Below are positions 7,489 through 15,973 of a DNA stretch of 42,384 bases, in pieces. This DNA comes from Propionibacteriales bacterium (GTDB lineage Bacteria; Actinomycetota; Actinomycetes; Propionibacteriales; Nocardioidaceae). Position 1 is the stretch's first letter. Each line of letters opens with the position of its first letter. The stretch spans positions 1 through 42,384 of the forward strand of contig JAPLCC010000058.1 in NCBI GenBank assembly GCA_026392415.1, given 5' to 3'. The position numbers were made by a program, and so were the translations under genes. The notes under the pieces were generated by a model. That model did not search any database, had not been told where the DNA came from, and saw only the letters and a list, made by a program, of their open reading frames with translations.

Positions 7489-10400
7489 TTGGCCTACGAC
7501 CGCGTGCGAGCCCAGCAGTCCCTGATCCGACTCGCGAAGTCCGGGCCGGGACGCGTCAGAGGCCCCGTAGGACGCGCCACGCGGCGGTTCCGCAACGACT
7601 TCAGCGGCATCCGGGTGAGCGTCGTACTGCCGCTCAGTGACGACGAGACGACCCGCATCGGGCCCTGCCTGGACACGCTGCGGGCGCAGTCCCACCGCAA
7701 CCTCGACATCATCGTGGTGCCCTACGGCCGCCACGACACGGTGCTCGGCATCGCCCGGCGCCACGCGGCGGAGGACTGGCGGATCCGGGTGCGCTCGCGC
7801 GTGGAGCCGACCCTGGCCGCGGCCCGCAATGCTGGCGTCGACGCGGCACGCGGTGGCCTGGTCCTGGTCGCCAGCGGTGGCGACGACTTCCTTCCGCGCG
7901 GCATCGCCCGCCTGGTGTCGGCCCACGAGGAGTCCGGTTCGGCGCTCGTCGTCGGGCGGATGAAGGAGCCCGAAACCGTGGGGTGGGTGCCCGATTCGCC
8001 GTTCGACGCTGCTCACCGGGTCGACGCCGCCCGGACCACCCTCGCCGCGTCCCCGTTCGCGATCACCGACCTGGGCCTGGGCAACAAGGCCTTCACGCCG
8101 TCCCTGTGGCGCCAGTCCGGGCTGCGTTTCACTGACGGCCTGCGCACCGGAGCCGACGTGGCCGTCGGCCTGTTGCACCACGCGGGTTCCTTCGACCTGC
8201 TCCAGGAGCCCACCTACGTCCCGACCGCGCGCCGGGACGGTGTCGGCGTCGGCACGATGCACGACGTCCTCTCCGGGCTGGACACGTGGATCGACCAGCA
8301 CGAGCGCACCTGGACCGCGGTCACCGCGCTGGATCGCCCCGATGTGCGCGCCTGGTGGCTGTGGGGTGTCCTCGACGCCGCCGTCCAGCCGCTGCTGGCC
8401 GATGTCGAGCGGGCCGACGAGCGGCAGTGGAAGACGCTTCGGGAGCACGTCTCGATGCTTCTGGAGTCGGCCGGCGACAATGTCTGGTCGACCCTGTCCT
8501 CCGAGTCGCGGATCCAGCTGTGGCTGCTGCAGCACGGCCACCGCGACCAGTTGGAGGAATTCGCGGCCGACCGGCTCTTCGCCGCAGGCAGCCGCCCCAC
8601 GATCGTGCGAGACGGCCGGATCTTCGCCCAGTACCCGTTCCACGACGACGTCGACCTGGCGATTCCCGCCGAGTTGTTCGAGCTCTCCGAGGAGGAGACC
8701 CGCCTGCGGGTCGTGCTGCGCGACGTTCGGTGGACCGACGGCGAACGGATCGAGATCCGCGGCTCTGCCGCCATCGACTTCGTCACCATGACGGCGCCGC
8801 CCACCATCGTGTGCACGTTGGTGGATCCCGCGTCGGGAGCGCGGGTGGAGCTGGACGTCGAGCAGTACCGTGACCGCCGCGCCAACCAGGGCACGGGCTC
8901 GGGGCTGCGCCGCCACCAGGACGCCTCGTGGGGTGGCTTCGTGGCGGGTGTTCCGGTGGCCGACCTGGTCGGAACGGGAGCTGCTTCCTGGGAGCTCGAG
9001 GTCAGCCTCGCCACGGACGGTGTGACCCGGTCGGGTCCTGTCAACGAGATCGAGGTTCACGGCTCGGCGGACTACCTCGGGCGGCAGTACCTCGCGCCCC
9101 GACCGGTGGCCGGTGCGGTGGTGGGCTTCAGCCCGCGCGGTGCCGTCTTCGGCCTGCGCATCGAACCGGACGCCGGCCCGCGCCTGCAAGCAGTCGAGAT
9201 CCTCGACCGGACCGTCACGTTGACCCTCGACCCGACCGGTCCGAGGGTCGCAGCCGTGCGCGCCGGCGTCGGCAATCGGCAGGTCCGGGGTGAGGCGACC
9301 GCGGGCGCCGACGGCACCACCACGTTCCGCTTCGACCTGCCTGCGCCGTGGACCGGTCAGAATCGCTGGTCACTGACCGCGATCGCCACGGACGGTGTCG
9401 AGCACCCGATCGGCTGGCCCGCGGTTCAGGACCAGTGGCTCGGCGTTGGTGCCGGCGAGCTGGTGCTCGCGCGGACCGATGACGGCGCGACCGAGGTGTG
9501 GGAGGCAGGTGCCACGCTCGTCGTCGACGACGTGCTGGTGGACGACCTCGACGTCACCCTGACCGGTCGCTGGCTCGCGGCCGAGGCGCCCGGCGACGTA
9601 CGGATCGAGCTGGTCAGCCGCAAGGCCAGCCTGCCGGGCAGAATCGAGGCACCCGACAGCGGCGGTGCGGTCGTGGTCCGGTTCCGGCTCGTCGTCGACC
9701 CCTGGGGGCTCGGCGAGAGCCCCGCGCCCGGCGGCATCTACGCCGCCCGGGTCTTCTCGGGTGGTCGTTCCGCGATCCTCCCGCTCGGCGAGCGCGCCCT
9801 GGCCAACCTGAACCAGTTCGTGGTGAGCGAGCACCACTCGAGCCGGGTCCTCAACTTCGGACTGGACTGCAACCTCGAGCTGCAGCGCCCGATCGCCGAG
9901 GACGAGCGTGGATCGGCAGCGCAGATCGAGCTCCAGCAGTGGTACGCCGCCGCGGACTTCCCGCTGGAGGAGAACTCCGTCTACCTGCAGTCCTACGTCG
10001 GTGCGTCGGCCACCGACAGCCAGCTGGCGATCCACCGGGAGCTGCGTCGTACCCGCCCGGACCTGACCATCTACTGGGGGGTCGCCGGATCCTCCTCCTG
10101 GGTGCCGGAGGGCGGCATCGCGGTCACGATGAACTCGCGTGAGTGGTATCGCGTCATGGCGAGCGCGAAGTACCTCTGCATGAACATCGACCCGGAGCGC
10201 TGGTTCCACCGCCGCCCCGGTCAGAAGCTGCTGCAGACCTTCCACGGCTACCCCGCCAAGTCGATGGGGCTGCGCATGTGGCGGGCCAAGCACTACACGC
10301 AGAAGCGGATCGAGAGCGAGCTGGCCCGCACGTCGGGGGAGTGGGACCTGATCCTCACGCCCGCTCCCGCGATGGACGAGCACTACCGCCGTGAATATGC

Positions 10401-11055
10401 CTACGACGGCCCGATCCACAGCCACGGCTACCCCCGCGACGACGAACTGGTCAACGACGGTGCCGATGCCCTGCGCGAGGACACCCGGCGGCGACTGGGG
10501 ATACGCCCGGGCCAGAAGGCCGTGCTCTACGCCCCCACCTGGCGCGACGACCTGGCCACCAACTGGCGTACGGCCGAGCTGGTGCAGCACCTCGACCTCG
10601 AGGCGGCCAGCCGGGCGCTCGGCCCCGACTACGTCCTGTTGATGCGCGGTCACCGGTTCCACTCGGCGGCCTCGTCGCCCTTGAACGACGCGACCGCCCG
10701 TTTCCTCGACGTCACCGACTACCCGGAGATCAACCACCTGATCCTGGCGGCCGACGCGGCCGTGCTCGACTACTCGTCGCTGCGCTTCGACTTCGCGCTG
10801 ACCCAGCGACCGATGATCTTCCTGGTGCCCGACCTCGACACCTACGTCGGCGGCGTGCGCGGCTTCCTCTACGACTACCGCGACTCGGCCCCGGGCCCGC
10901 TGGTGGACACCGCGGACGAGGCCGTGCGCCTGCTGCGCGACTTCGGCGCCCTGGAGCGTGCCGTGGCGCCCGAGATGGCGCGGTTCCACGAGAAGTACAA
11001 CCAGCTCCAGGACGGTCGCTCGGCCGAGCTGGTCGTGGCTGAGTTCTTCGCCTGA
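7489..11055 (+). CDS. Bifunctional-type GT2-like / CDP-glycerol(ribitol) phosphotransferase, teichoic acid polymerase
   Basis: A 1188-residue cytoplasmic-face protein. Residues about 40-300 have the GT-A fold pattern of family 2 glycosyltransferases. Residues about 385-790 form beta-rich domains resembling the linker domains of teichoic acid transferases. Residues about 815-1188 match the glycerophosphotransferase family (TagF/TarL type), with FHGYPAKSMG, LYAPTWRDD, MRGH and LDYSSLRFDFALTQRPMIF. The last set marks a polymerase that adds polyol-phosphate units from a CDP-polyol. The GT2 part is unusual: VVPYGRHD stands where VVDDGSTD is expected, and GGDD replaces DxDD, so it may be inactive. 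The TTG start has GAAGGA 8 nt upstream. The neighbouring CDP-polyol synthase suggests ribitol phosphate as substrate; glycerol phosphate cannot be excluded. Confidence 0.85.
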   Translation: MAYDRVRAQQSLIRLAKSGPGRVRGPVGRATRRFRNDFSGIRVSVVLPLSDDETTRIGPCLDTLRAQSHRNLDIIVVPYGRHDTVLGIARRHAAEDWRIRVRSRVEPTLAAARNAGVDAARGGLVLVASGGDDFLPRGIARLVSAHEESGSALVVGRMKEPETVGWVPDSPFDAAHRVDAARTTLAASPFAITDLGLGNKAFTPSLWRQSGLRFTDGLRTGADVAVGLLHHAGSFDLLQEPTYVPTARRDGVGVGTMHDVLSGLDTWIDQHERTWTAVTALDRPDVRAWWLWGVLDAAVQPLLADVERADERQWKTLREHVSMLLESAGDNVWSTLSSESRIQLWLLQHGHRDQLEEFAADRLFAAGSRPTIVRDGRIFAQYPFHDDVDLAIPAELFELSEEETRLRVVLRDVRWTDGERIEIRGSAAIDFVTMTAPPTIVCTLVDPASGARVELDVEQYRDRRANQGTGSGLRRHQDASWGGFVAGVPVADLVGTGAASWELEVSLATDGVTRSGPVNEIEVHGSADYLGRQYLAPRPVAGAVVGFSPRGAVFGLRIEPDAGPRLQAVEILDRTVTLTLDPTGPRVAAVRAGVGNRQVRGEATAGADGTTTFRFDLPAPWTGQNRWSLTAIATDGVEHPIGWPAVQDQWLGVGAGELVLARTDDGATEVWEAGATLVVDDVLVDDLDVTLTGRWLAAEAPGDVRIELVSRKASLPGRIEAPDSGGAVVVRFRLVVDPWGLGESPAPGGIYAARVFSGGRSAILPLGERALANLNQFVVSEHHSSRVLNFGLDCNLELQRPIAEDERGSAAQIELQQWYAAADFPLEENSVYLQSYVGASATDSQLAIHRELRRTRPDLTIYWGVAGSSSWVPEGGIAVTMNSREWYRVMASAKYLCMNIDPERWFHRRPGQKLLQTFHGYPAKSMGLRMWRAKHYTQKRIESELARTSGEWDLILTPAPAMDEHYRREYAYDGPIHSHGYPRDDELVNDGADALREDTRRRLGIRPGQKAVLYAPTWRDDLATNWRTAELVQHLDLEAASRALGPDYVLLMRGHRFHSAASSPLNDATARFLDVTDYPEINHLILAADAAVLDYSSLRFDFALTQRPMIFLVPDLDTYVGGVRGFLYDYRDSAPGPLVDTADEAVRLLRDFGALERAVAPEMARFHEKYNQLQDGRSAELVVAEFFA

Positions 11056-11072
11056 GGGCAGAGCTGGCGGGC

Positions 11073-11089
11073 CCCGCCCATTCGGCGGG
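11073..11089 (+). terminator. GC-rich hairpin after the polymerase gene
   Basis: CCCGCC and GGCGGG form a perfect 6-bp stem with a 5-nt loop, 18 bp after the polymerase stop and just before the next gene's -10. There is no T-tract, so termination would be weak. Confidence 0.35.
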
Positions 11090-11105
11090 CGCCGAGCCCG
11101 ACAAG

Positions 11106-11111
11106 TAGCCT
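11106..11111 (+). promoter_or_regulatory. Leaderless-type -10 element (TAGCCT)
   Basis: TAGCCT followed by exactly 6 nt and the ATG at 11118, with no ribosome-binding site between. It indicates that the CDP-polyol synthase gene has its own promoter. Confidence 0.55.
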
Positions 11112-11117
11112 GTCGGC

Positions 11118-12533
11118 ATGTCGACTTCCGTGAAGAACGTGGCCGTCCTCCTCGCCGGTGGCGTGGGCAGCCGGGTGGGTCTCGACATCCCCAAGCAGCT
11201 GATCAAGGTCGCCGGCAAGACGCTGCTCGAGCACACACTGGTCGCACTGCACGACCACCCCGACGTGGACGAGGTCGTCATCATGATGACGCCGGGCCAC
11301 ACCGACGCGGTCCGCGAGATCACCCGTGGTGACGCGTACCCGAAGGTCACCGAGATCCTCGAGGGCGGCGACACCCGCAACGCCACCACGCAGCGCGCGA
11401 TCAGCCACCTGCAGGCCAATGCGGCCGGCGCCGACGTACGGATCCTGCTGCACGACGCGGTGCGCCCGCTCGTGACGCCGCGGATCATCGGCGAGTGCTT
11501 CGCCGCGCTGGAGTCCTACCCGGCGGTCGATGTGGCGATCCCCTCGGCCGACACGATCATCGAGGTCGCGCAGGACGACACGATCCGCAGCATCCCCCCG
11601 CGTGCGTCGTTGCGTCGTGGCCAGACCCCGCAGGCCTTCCGCCTCGACGTGCTGGCCAAGGCCTACGAGCTCGCCGACGCCGACCCGGACTTCACGGCCA
11701 CCGACGACTGCAGCGTCGTGCTCCGCTACCTCCCGGACGAGCCGATCATCGTCGTGCACGGCGATGACCGGAACATGAAGGTCACCGAGCCGATCGACGT
11801 CTTCATCGCCGACAAGCTGTTCCAGCTGACCGGCATCGACCTGCCGCGCGCCAAGACGGAGGCGGGCTACAAGGACGCACTCGCCGGCAAGACGATGGTG
11901 GTCTTCGGCGGCAGCTACGGCATCGGCGCCTACATCGCCGCGCTCGCCGCGTCGTACGGCGCCACGGTGCTCACGTTCAGCCGCTCGACCACCAACACCG
12001 ATGTCGGCCGTCGCTCCGACGTCGCCGCCGCTGCGAAGAAGGCGATCGCCGAGACCGGCTCGATCGACTTCGTGGTCAACACCGCCGGCGTCCTGCCCCG
12101 CGGCGAGCTCCTCGAGACCAGCGAGGAAACCGTCTACGCCGCGACCGAGATCAACTACCTCGGGCCCATCTTCATCGCCCAGGAGTTCTTCCCGCACCTG
12201 GCCGCTTCCCGCGGGGCGCTGCTGCTGTTCACGTCGAGCTCCTACACCCGCGGGCGCGGCGGCTACAGCCTCTACTCGTCGGCCAAGGCCGCGACCGTGA
12301 ACCTCACCCAGGCGCTGGCCGACGAATGGGCCGACGCGGGCGTGCGGGTCAACTGCATCAACCCCGAGCGCACGGGCACCCCGATGCGCACCAAGGCCTT
12401 CGGCGAGGAGGCCCCGGGCACGCTGCTGGACTCCCAGGTCGTCGCCCACACCTCGGTCGACGTGCTGATCTCGGAGCAGTCCGGTCACGTCTACGACGTG
12501 CGCAAGGACGACCCCTTCACCCTGGGAAGCTGA
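11118..12533 (+). CDS. Fused IspD/TarI-like cytidylyltransferase and SDR reductase, probable CDP-ribitol synthase
   Basis: The N-terminal half (about 1-230) is a cytidylyltransferase, with LLAGGVGSRVGLDIPKQ binding CTP and HDAVRPLV, TPQAF and TDDCSVV downstream. The C-terminal half (about 250-471) is a short-chain dehydrogenase, with VVFGGSYGIG as the NADP loop, NTAGVLPRG, and the catalytic YSSAK with a preceding SSS. The same order is known in Haemophilus Bcs1/Acs1, which reduces ribulose 5-phosphate and activates ribitol 5-phosphate as CDP-ribitol; TarI and TarJ do this as two proteins in Staphylococcus. By analogy it would feed the polymerase just upstream. The cytidylyltransferase part resembles IspD of isoprenoid synthesis, but the fused reductase and the context argue against that role. 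The exact polyol is inferred. Confidence 0.85.
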   Translation: MSTSVKNVAVLLAGGVGSRVGLDIPKQLIKVAGKTLLEHTLVALHDHPDVDEVVIMMTPGHTDAVREITRGDAYPKVTEILEGGDTRNATTQRAISHLQANAAGADVRILLHDAVRPLVTPRIIGECFAALESYPAVDVAIPSADTIIEVAQDDTIRSIPPRASLRRGQTPQAFRLDVLAKAYELADADPDFTATDDCSVVLRYLPDEPIIVVHGDDRNMKVTEPIDVFIADKLFQLTGIDLPRAKTEAGYKDALAGKTMVVFGGSYGIGAYIAALAASYGATVLTFSRSTTNTDVGRRSDVAAAAKKAIAETGSIDFVVNTAGVLPRGELLETSEETVYAATEINYLGPIFIAQEFFPHLAASRGALLLFTSSSYTRGRGGYSLYSSAKAATVNLTQALADEWADAGVRVNCINPERTGTPMRTKAFGEEAPGTLLDSQVVAHTSVDVLISEQSGHVYDVRKDDPFTLGS

Positions 12534-12542
12534 CGGCACCTC

Positions 12543-13478
12543 ATGCGAACTCGCTGGTGGAGCCTGTCCGCTGCTGCCCTGTGGTTGCTCGCCATCGTCG
12601 TGGCGGCGCTCAGCTCCGACCTCGACTGCTGGCTGATCGCGCTGGTGGCCCTGCTGGGGTTGATGACCCTCGCGAGCACCGTCGTGAGCCTGACGGCGCT
12701 GCGTGCCCTCGCGCGGGTCGAGGCTCGGCTCGCGCGCCCGCTCCCCGTGGCGCGGAAGGCCGCGGCGAAGCCCAAGGCGCCGGCGGGCACACTGACCGAC
12801 AAGGACCTGGCCCGGGTCCGTCGCGTCGTCGGCGCCGACATCCAGCGCACGTTCCGCCAGAGCGAGGCGCTGACCAACCTCTACGCGATGCTGCCGATCC
12901 AGCACGCACTGCCGGCCTCCCGCGGCTTCCCGGCCTCGCCGGACGTGCTGCTGTTCCTGGTTGACCTGGTCGACCGCCAGCGCTCGAGGGTGATCGTCGA
13001 GTGCGGCAGTGGCCTCTCCACGCTCTGCTTCGCGCTGGCGCTGCGCCAGTTCGGCATCGACGGCCGGGTGATCGCCCTCGAGCACCTCGAGCCGTACGCC
13101 GAGCAGACCCGCGAGCTGTTGCGTCGCCACGGCGTCGATGACATCGCCGAGGTGCGCACCGCGCCACTCGAAGAAGTCACGTTCGGTGACGAGGTCACCA
13201 GCTGGTACGCCCGGTCGGCCTGGGAGGACCTCGCCGATGTCGATCTGCTGTTCGTCGACGGACCGCCCGCGACCCTGGGTCCGCTGGCCCGCTACCCCGT
13301 GATTCCGTTCCTGCTCGACACGTTGACGCCCGACGCGCAGATCGTGCTCGACGACTACAACCGCGCCAAGGAGCAGGCGATCCTGCAGCGCTGGCAGGCC
13401 GAGCACCCCGGCCTGTTCGAGGTGACGTCCATCCCGCTCGAGAAGGGCGCCGCGCTGGTGACCCTCAACGGCGCCTGA
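12543..13478 (+). CDS. Membrane-anchored class I SAM-dependent methyltransferase
   Basis: 311 residues: two hydrophobic N-terminal segments (about 6-24 and 29-52), a basic Pro/Ala linker, then a methyltransferase domain of the Methyltransf_24 type. The SAM-binding motif I is VIVECGSGLSTLCFA (about 148-162). It is followed by ALEHLEPYAEQTRELL and the acidic strand DVDLLFVDGPPATLG, and late in the domain comes IVLDDYNRAKEQ. The membrane anchor suggests that it acts on a lipid-linked glycan or other envelope substrate, in keeping with the teichoic acid genes around it. It starts 9 bp after the CDP-polyol synthase stop, probably in the same transcript. Its 3' end overlaps the convergent GT2 gene by 14 bp. 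The acceptor is unknown. Confidence 0.75.
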   Translation: MRTRWWSLSAAALWLLAIVVAALSSDLDCWLIALVALLGLMTLASTVVSLTALRALARVEARLARPLPVARKAAAKPKAPAGTLTDKDLARVRRVVGADIQRTFRQSEALTNLYAMLPIQHALPASRGFPASPDVLLFLVDLVDRQRSRVIVECGSGLSTLCFALALRQFGIDGRVIALEHLEPYAEQTRELLRRHGVDDIAEVRTAPLEEVTFGDEVTSWYARSAWEDLADVDLLFVDGPPATLGPLARYPVIPFLLDTLTPDAQIVLDDYNRAKEQAILQRWQAEHPGLFEVTSIPLEKGAALVTLNGA

Positions 13479-15036
13479 GGCGGTCGGCGAGGCGTCGGGC
13501 CCGGGACACGGGTTCGCGCGGCGTGGCGGGGTCCTGACGGGTCACCACGACCTGGAGCGCCCCGGAGGCCGTGACGCGGCTCCGAGCGGCCCAAGGGGCC
13601 GATGGCGGCTCTGCTGCGGTGTCGTTGCCGCGACCGCTCGGCGGCACGACGAACCGTGCCGTGCTCGCGAAGTCCTCGCGGCGGAGCCGGATCCGGACCT
13701 CCCAGGTTCCCCGGGGCAGGGGTCCGCCATCCGCGACGGTCCGCAGGTCGATGTGCGCGTCGACCTCGGTGTCCGGTCCGCGCGTGGCCGCGACGGCGTA
13801 CTCCTGCGGCTTCTTGCCCGTACGGCGCAACACGATCTCGGCCGCGTCGTCGGGCGCGGTGACGATGCGGGTGAAGCGCACGGTTCCGGCGAGGTCGAGC
13901 ACCCCGTCGTCCAATGCGTACGACGCCAGCGACTGCCGCAGCGCGACCCGGTCGGTGACGTCGTACACCCGGTCGGGCACGCCCATCGCCGGGTCGCGGA
14001 GGTACGGAAGGCGCGCCAGGACCCGGCCGCCGTCGACCATGGCCTCGATCGGCCCGGCGGCTTCGAAGGCGGCTGCGGCGAGGGTCTCGGTGAGCAGGCC
14101 GCGCCCAGCGAGGTGGTGGACGAGCCTCGCGTCGTGGGACAGCCTCTGCTCGACGTCGGGGTCGAGGTGGGCCCGGACCAGGTCACCCGTGCGCGCGAAG
14201 AGCTCGGCCCGCTCGTCTGCAGGACTGTCCTTGAGCCGCCGCACCACGGTGAGCAGGTCGACCTGGAAGTGACGCGCCAGCAGCACCGCTCGCCTGGCCG
14301 GATCGTCGACCTCGCGGGCGAGGAGGGCGCACATCTCCTCGACGATCAACAGCCGCTTGGGCGTGGACCCCCGCACCGTCACGTGGTTGCCGTCGTCCCG
14401 CAGCACCACGGAGTAGAAGTCGTAGTCGCTCAGCACGCTGATCCGACCGGCGCGCAGGTAGGCCAGCGCCGTGAACGGCTGGTCGGACCCGATCGGCAGG
14501 TGCGTGGGGAAACGGATGCGGTGCTCCTCGAGCAGGGAGCGCCGAAAGAGCTTGAGAGCGGTGAGCGTCCAGTAGATCCGCGACGTGTAGAGATCGGCGT
14601 CGAGGTCGTTGCGCCGGAACATCGACTCGGGCACGCCGCGGGTCCCGGTGCTGACGAGCTTGCCGAGCACGATGTCGGAGCCCGTCTCGTCAGCGGTCGC
14701 GACGAGACGCTCGAGGGCCTCCGGGCCGAGGTGGTCGTCGGCGTCGAGGAAGTAGACGTAGCGGCCGCGGACCAGGTCGAGGGCCACGTTGCGCGGTGTC
14801 GCGGGACCGCCGGAGGCAGCCTGGTGCACGACCCGGAACAGGCCCGGATGTGCGTCGGCCCAGCGGTCGAGCTCCTCGCCGGTGCCGTCGGTCGAGCCGT
14901 CGTCGACGACCACGACCTCCAGCCGGGTCAGGTCGATCGTCTGCCCGACCAGCGACTCCAGGGTGCGCAGGACGTACGGCATGGCGTTGTGCGCCGGGAT
15001 GATGACGCTGACGTCGGGCACGCCGGACTCGTCCAC
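13465..15036 (-). CDS. Family 2 glycosyltransferase, TarS-like (wall teichoic acid glycosylation)
   Basis: 523 residues. The N-terminal GT-A domain has all the expected family 2 motifs: VSVIIPAHN, VVVVDDGSTDGT (nucleotide binding), ATPRNVAL and FLDADDHLGP (metal-binding DxDD), with a catalytic-site stretch IGSDQPFT further on. The C-terminal 200 residues are beta-rich (for example GTWEVRIRLRREDF), like the linker and trimerisation regions of Staphylococcus TarS, which puts beta-GlcNAc on poly(ribitol phosphate). That similarity and the gene neighbourhood suggest decoration of the polymer made by the plus-strand genes; sugar and acceptor are not deducible. The GTG start at 15036 is 36 bp after the TylF-type gene in a three-gene minus-strand operon. 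The product ends in a basic, Arg-rich tail. Confidence 0.8.
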   Translation of the reverse strand: MDESGVPDVSVIIPAHNAMPYVLRTLESLVGQTIDLTRLEVVVVDDGSTDGTGEELDRWADAHPGLFRVVHQAASGGPATPRNVALDLVRGRYVYFLDADDHLGPEALERLVATADETGSDIVLGKLVSTGTRGVPESMFRRNDLDADLYTSRIYWTLTALKLFRRSLLEEHRIRFPTHLPIGSDQPFTALAYLRAGRISVLSDYDFYSVVLRDDGNHVTVRGSTPKRLLIVEEMCALLAREVDDPARRAVLLARHFQVDLLTVVRRLKDSPADERAELFARTGDLVRAHLDPDVEQRLSHDARLVHHLAGRGLLTETLAAAAFEAAGPIEAMVDGGRVLARLPYLRDPAMGVPDRVYDVTDRVALRQSLASYALDDGVLDLAGTVRFTRIVTAPDDAAEIVLRRTGKKPQEYAVAATRGPDTEVDAHIDLRTVADGGPLPRGTWEVRIRLRREDFASTARFVVPPSGRGNDTAAEPPSAPWAARSRVTASGALQVVVTRQDPATPREPVSRARRLADRLRRR

Positions 15037-15072
15037 GGGGCGGTCATCCTCGCTGATGCTGACCGCGATCGG

Positions 15073-15957
15073 TCACAGACGCACCGCGTGCAACTTCGTG
15101 CGGCGCTCGATGCGGAAGTCCTTGCGGCCGGCGAAGTACTCGTCGGTGGCCTGGCGGCAACCGGACCAGTAGTAGTAGTCGTCGAGGACGATGCGGCCGC
15201 CGGGGACGACCAGCGGGGCGATCCGCTCGAGGCAGACCATGGTGGAGTCGTACCAGTCGCCGTCGAGGTGGGCGAAGGCCACGGGCTCGTCGCCGAGGTC
15301 GATGGTGTCCTGGAACAGGCCCTGGACGAGGTCGACGTTGTTGGCTCCCACCTCGACACCGTGGCGGGCGAACGAGGCGGTCACCTCGCCGTAGAGGTCG
15401 TCGCGGTAGCCGTAGTAGGTCTCGCCTTCGAGCCCCTTGGACTCGCCGGCCTTGATCTTCTCGTAGCGGGCCTGGATGTCCACGCCGTCCTTCTCCGAAG
15501 GCTCGGGGATCATGCCGAAGACGTCGTAGACCTTCATCGGGCGCGACGGGTCCTTGGCGGCGGCCATCGCGATCGCGGAGCCACCGAGGGCGGTGCCGGC
15601 CTCGATGATGAGGCCCTTGCGGCCGTCGCGGTCGGCGGCGACGACCTGGCGGGCCAGCATCTGCAGGCTGGCGACCTTGAGGTAGCTCAGGTGCTCCTCG
15701 CGGACGGCGTGGATGACCTGCTCGACGCGCGGGTCGAGGGCGAGGTCGGGCTCCGGGTCGCGCAGCGTGGCGCGGGTGCGGACCAGTTCTTCCTTGAGCT
15801 CGGCGTTGGCTGCCTTGAGCTCGTCGACCTTCGTGCGGAGCTTGTGGTTGCGCTGACGGGCGGCCTTGAGCTCCTCGGGGTCGATCGGCTCGGTGGTCAG
15901 GCGGTTCTTGACCCGGGCAGCCTTGCCGGCCGCCCGCTTGAGGACGTTGTCGTTCAT
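15073..15957 (-). CDS. TylF/MycF-type macrocin O-methyltransferase family protein
   Basis: 294 residues. Residues about 25-70 form a charged coiled-coil segment. The remainder matches the TylF family of SAM-dependent sugar O-methyltransferases: LIIEAGTALGGSAIAMAAA (motif I, about 115-133), KVYDVFGMIPEPSEKDG, VDLVQGLFQDTI, and AFAHLDGDWYDSTMVCLERI with the metal-coordinating acidic residues. VPGGRIVLDDYYYWSGC follows. Family members methylate a sugar hydroxyl in antibiotic or polysaccharide synthesis. Here the partners are a pyruvyl-transferase fusion 16 bp upstream and a GT2 downstream, so a sugar on the surface polymer is the likely acceptor (inference). The ATG at 15957 has an AGGAG ribosome-binding site 7 nt upstream. 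Confidence 0.82.
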   Translation of the reverse strand: MNDNVLKRAAGKAARVKNRLTTEPIDPEELKAARQRNHKLRTKVDELKAANAELKEELVRTRATLRDPEPDLALDPRVEQVIHAVREEHLSYLKVASLQMLARQVVAADRDGRKGLIIEAGTALGGSAIAMAAAKDPSRPMKVYDVFGMIPEPSEKDGVDIQARYEKIKAGESKGLEGETYYGYRDDLYGEVTASFARHGVEVGANNVDLVQGLFQDTIDLGDEPVAFAHLDGDWYDSTMVCLERIAPLVVPGGRIVLDDYYYWSGCRQATDEYFAGRKDFRIERRTKLHAVRL

Positions 15958-15973
15958 GGCGTGGCTCCTGGAC

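Noticed and set aside
6538..9189. Open frame of 883 codons on the minus strand opposite the coiled-coil and polymerase genes
   Set aside because: It spans two well-supported plus-strand genes and their promoter, with no recognisable motif.
11118..11810. IspD of the methylerythritol phosphate pathway
   Set aside because: The domain is fused to a short-chain reductase and lies among teichoic acid genes, without ispF; a CDP-polyol synthase fits better.
10875..13406. Open frame of 843 codons on the minus strand opposite the CDP-polyol synthase and methyltransferase
   Set aside because: Gly/Arg/Asp/Val-rich mirror frame with no motif; plus-strand genes are clearly real.
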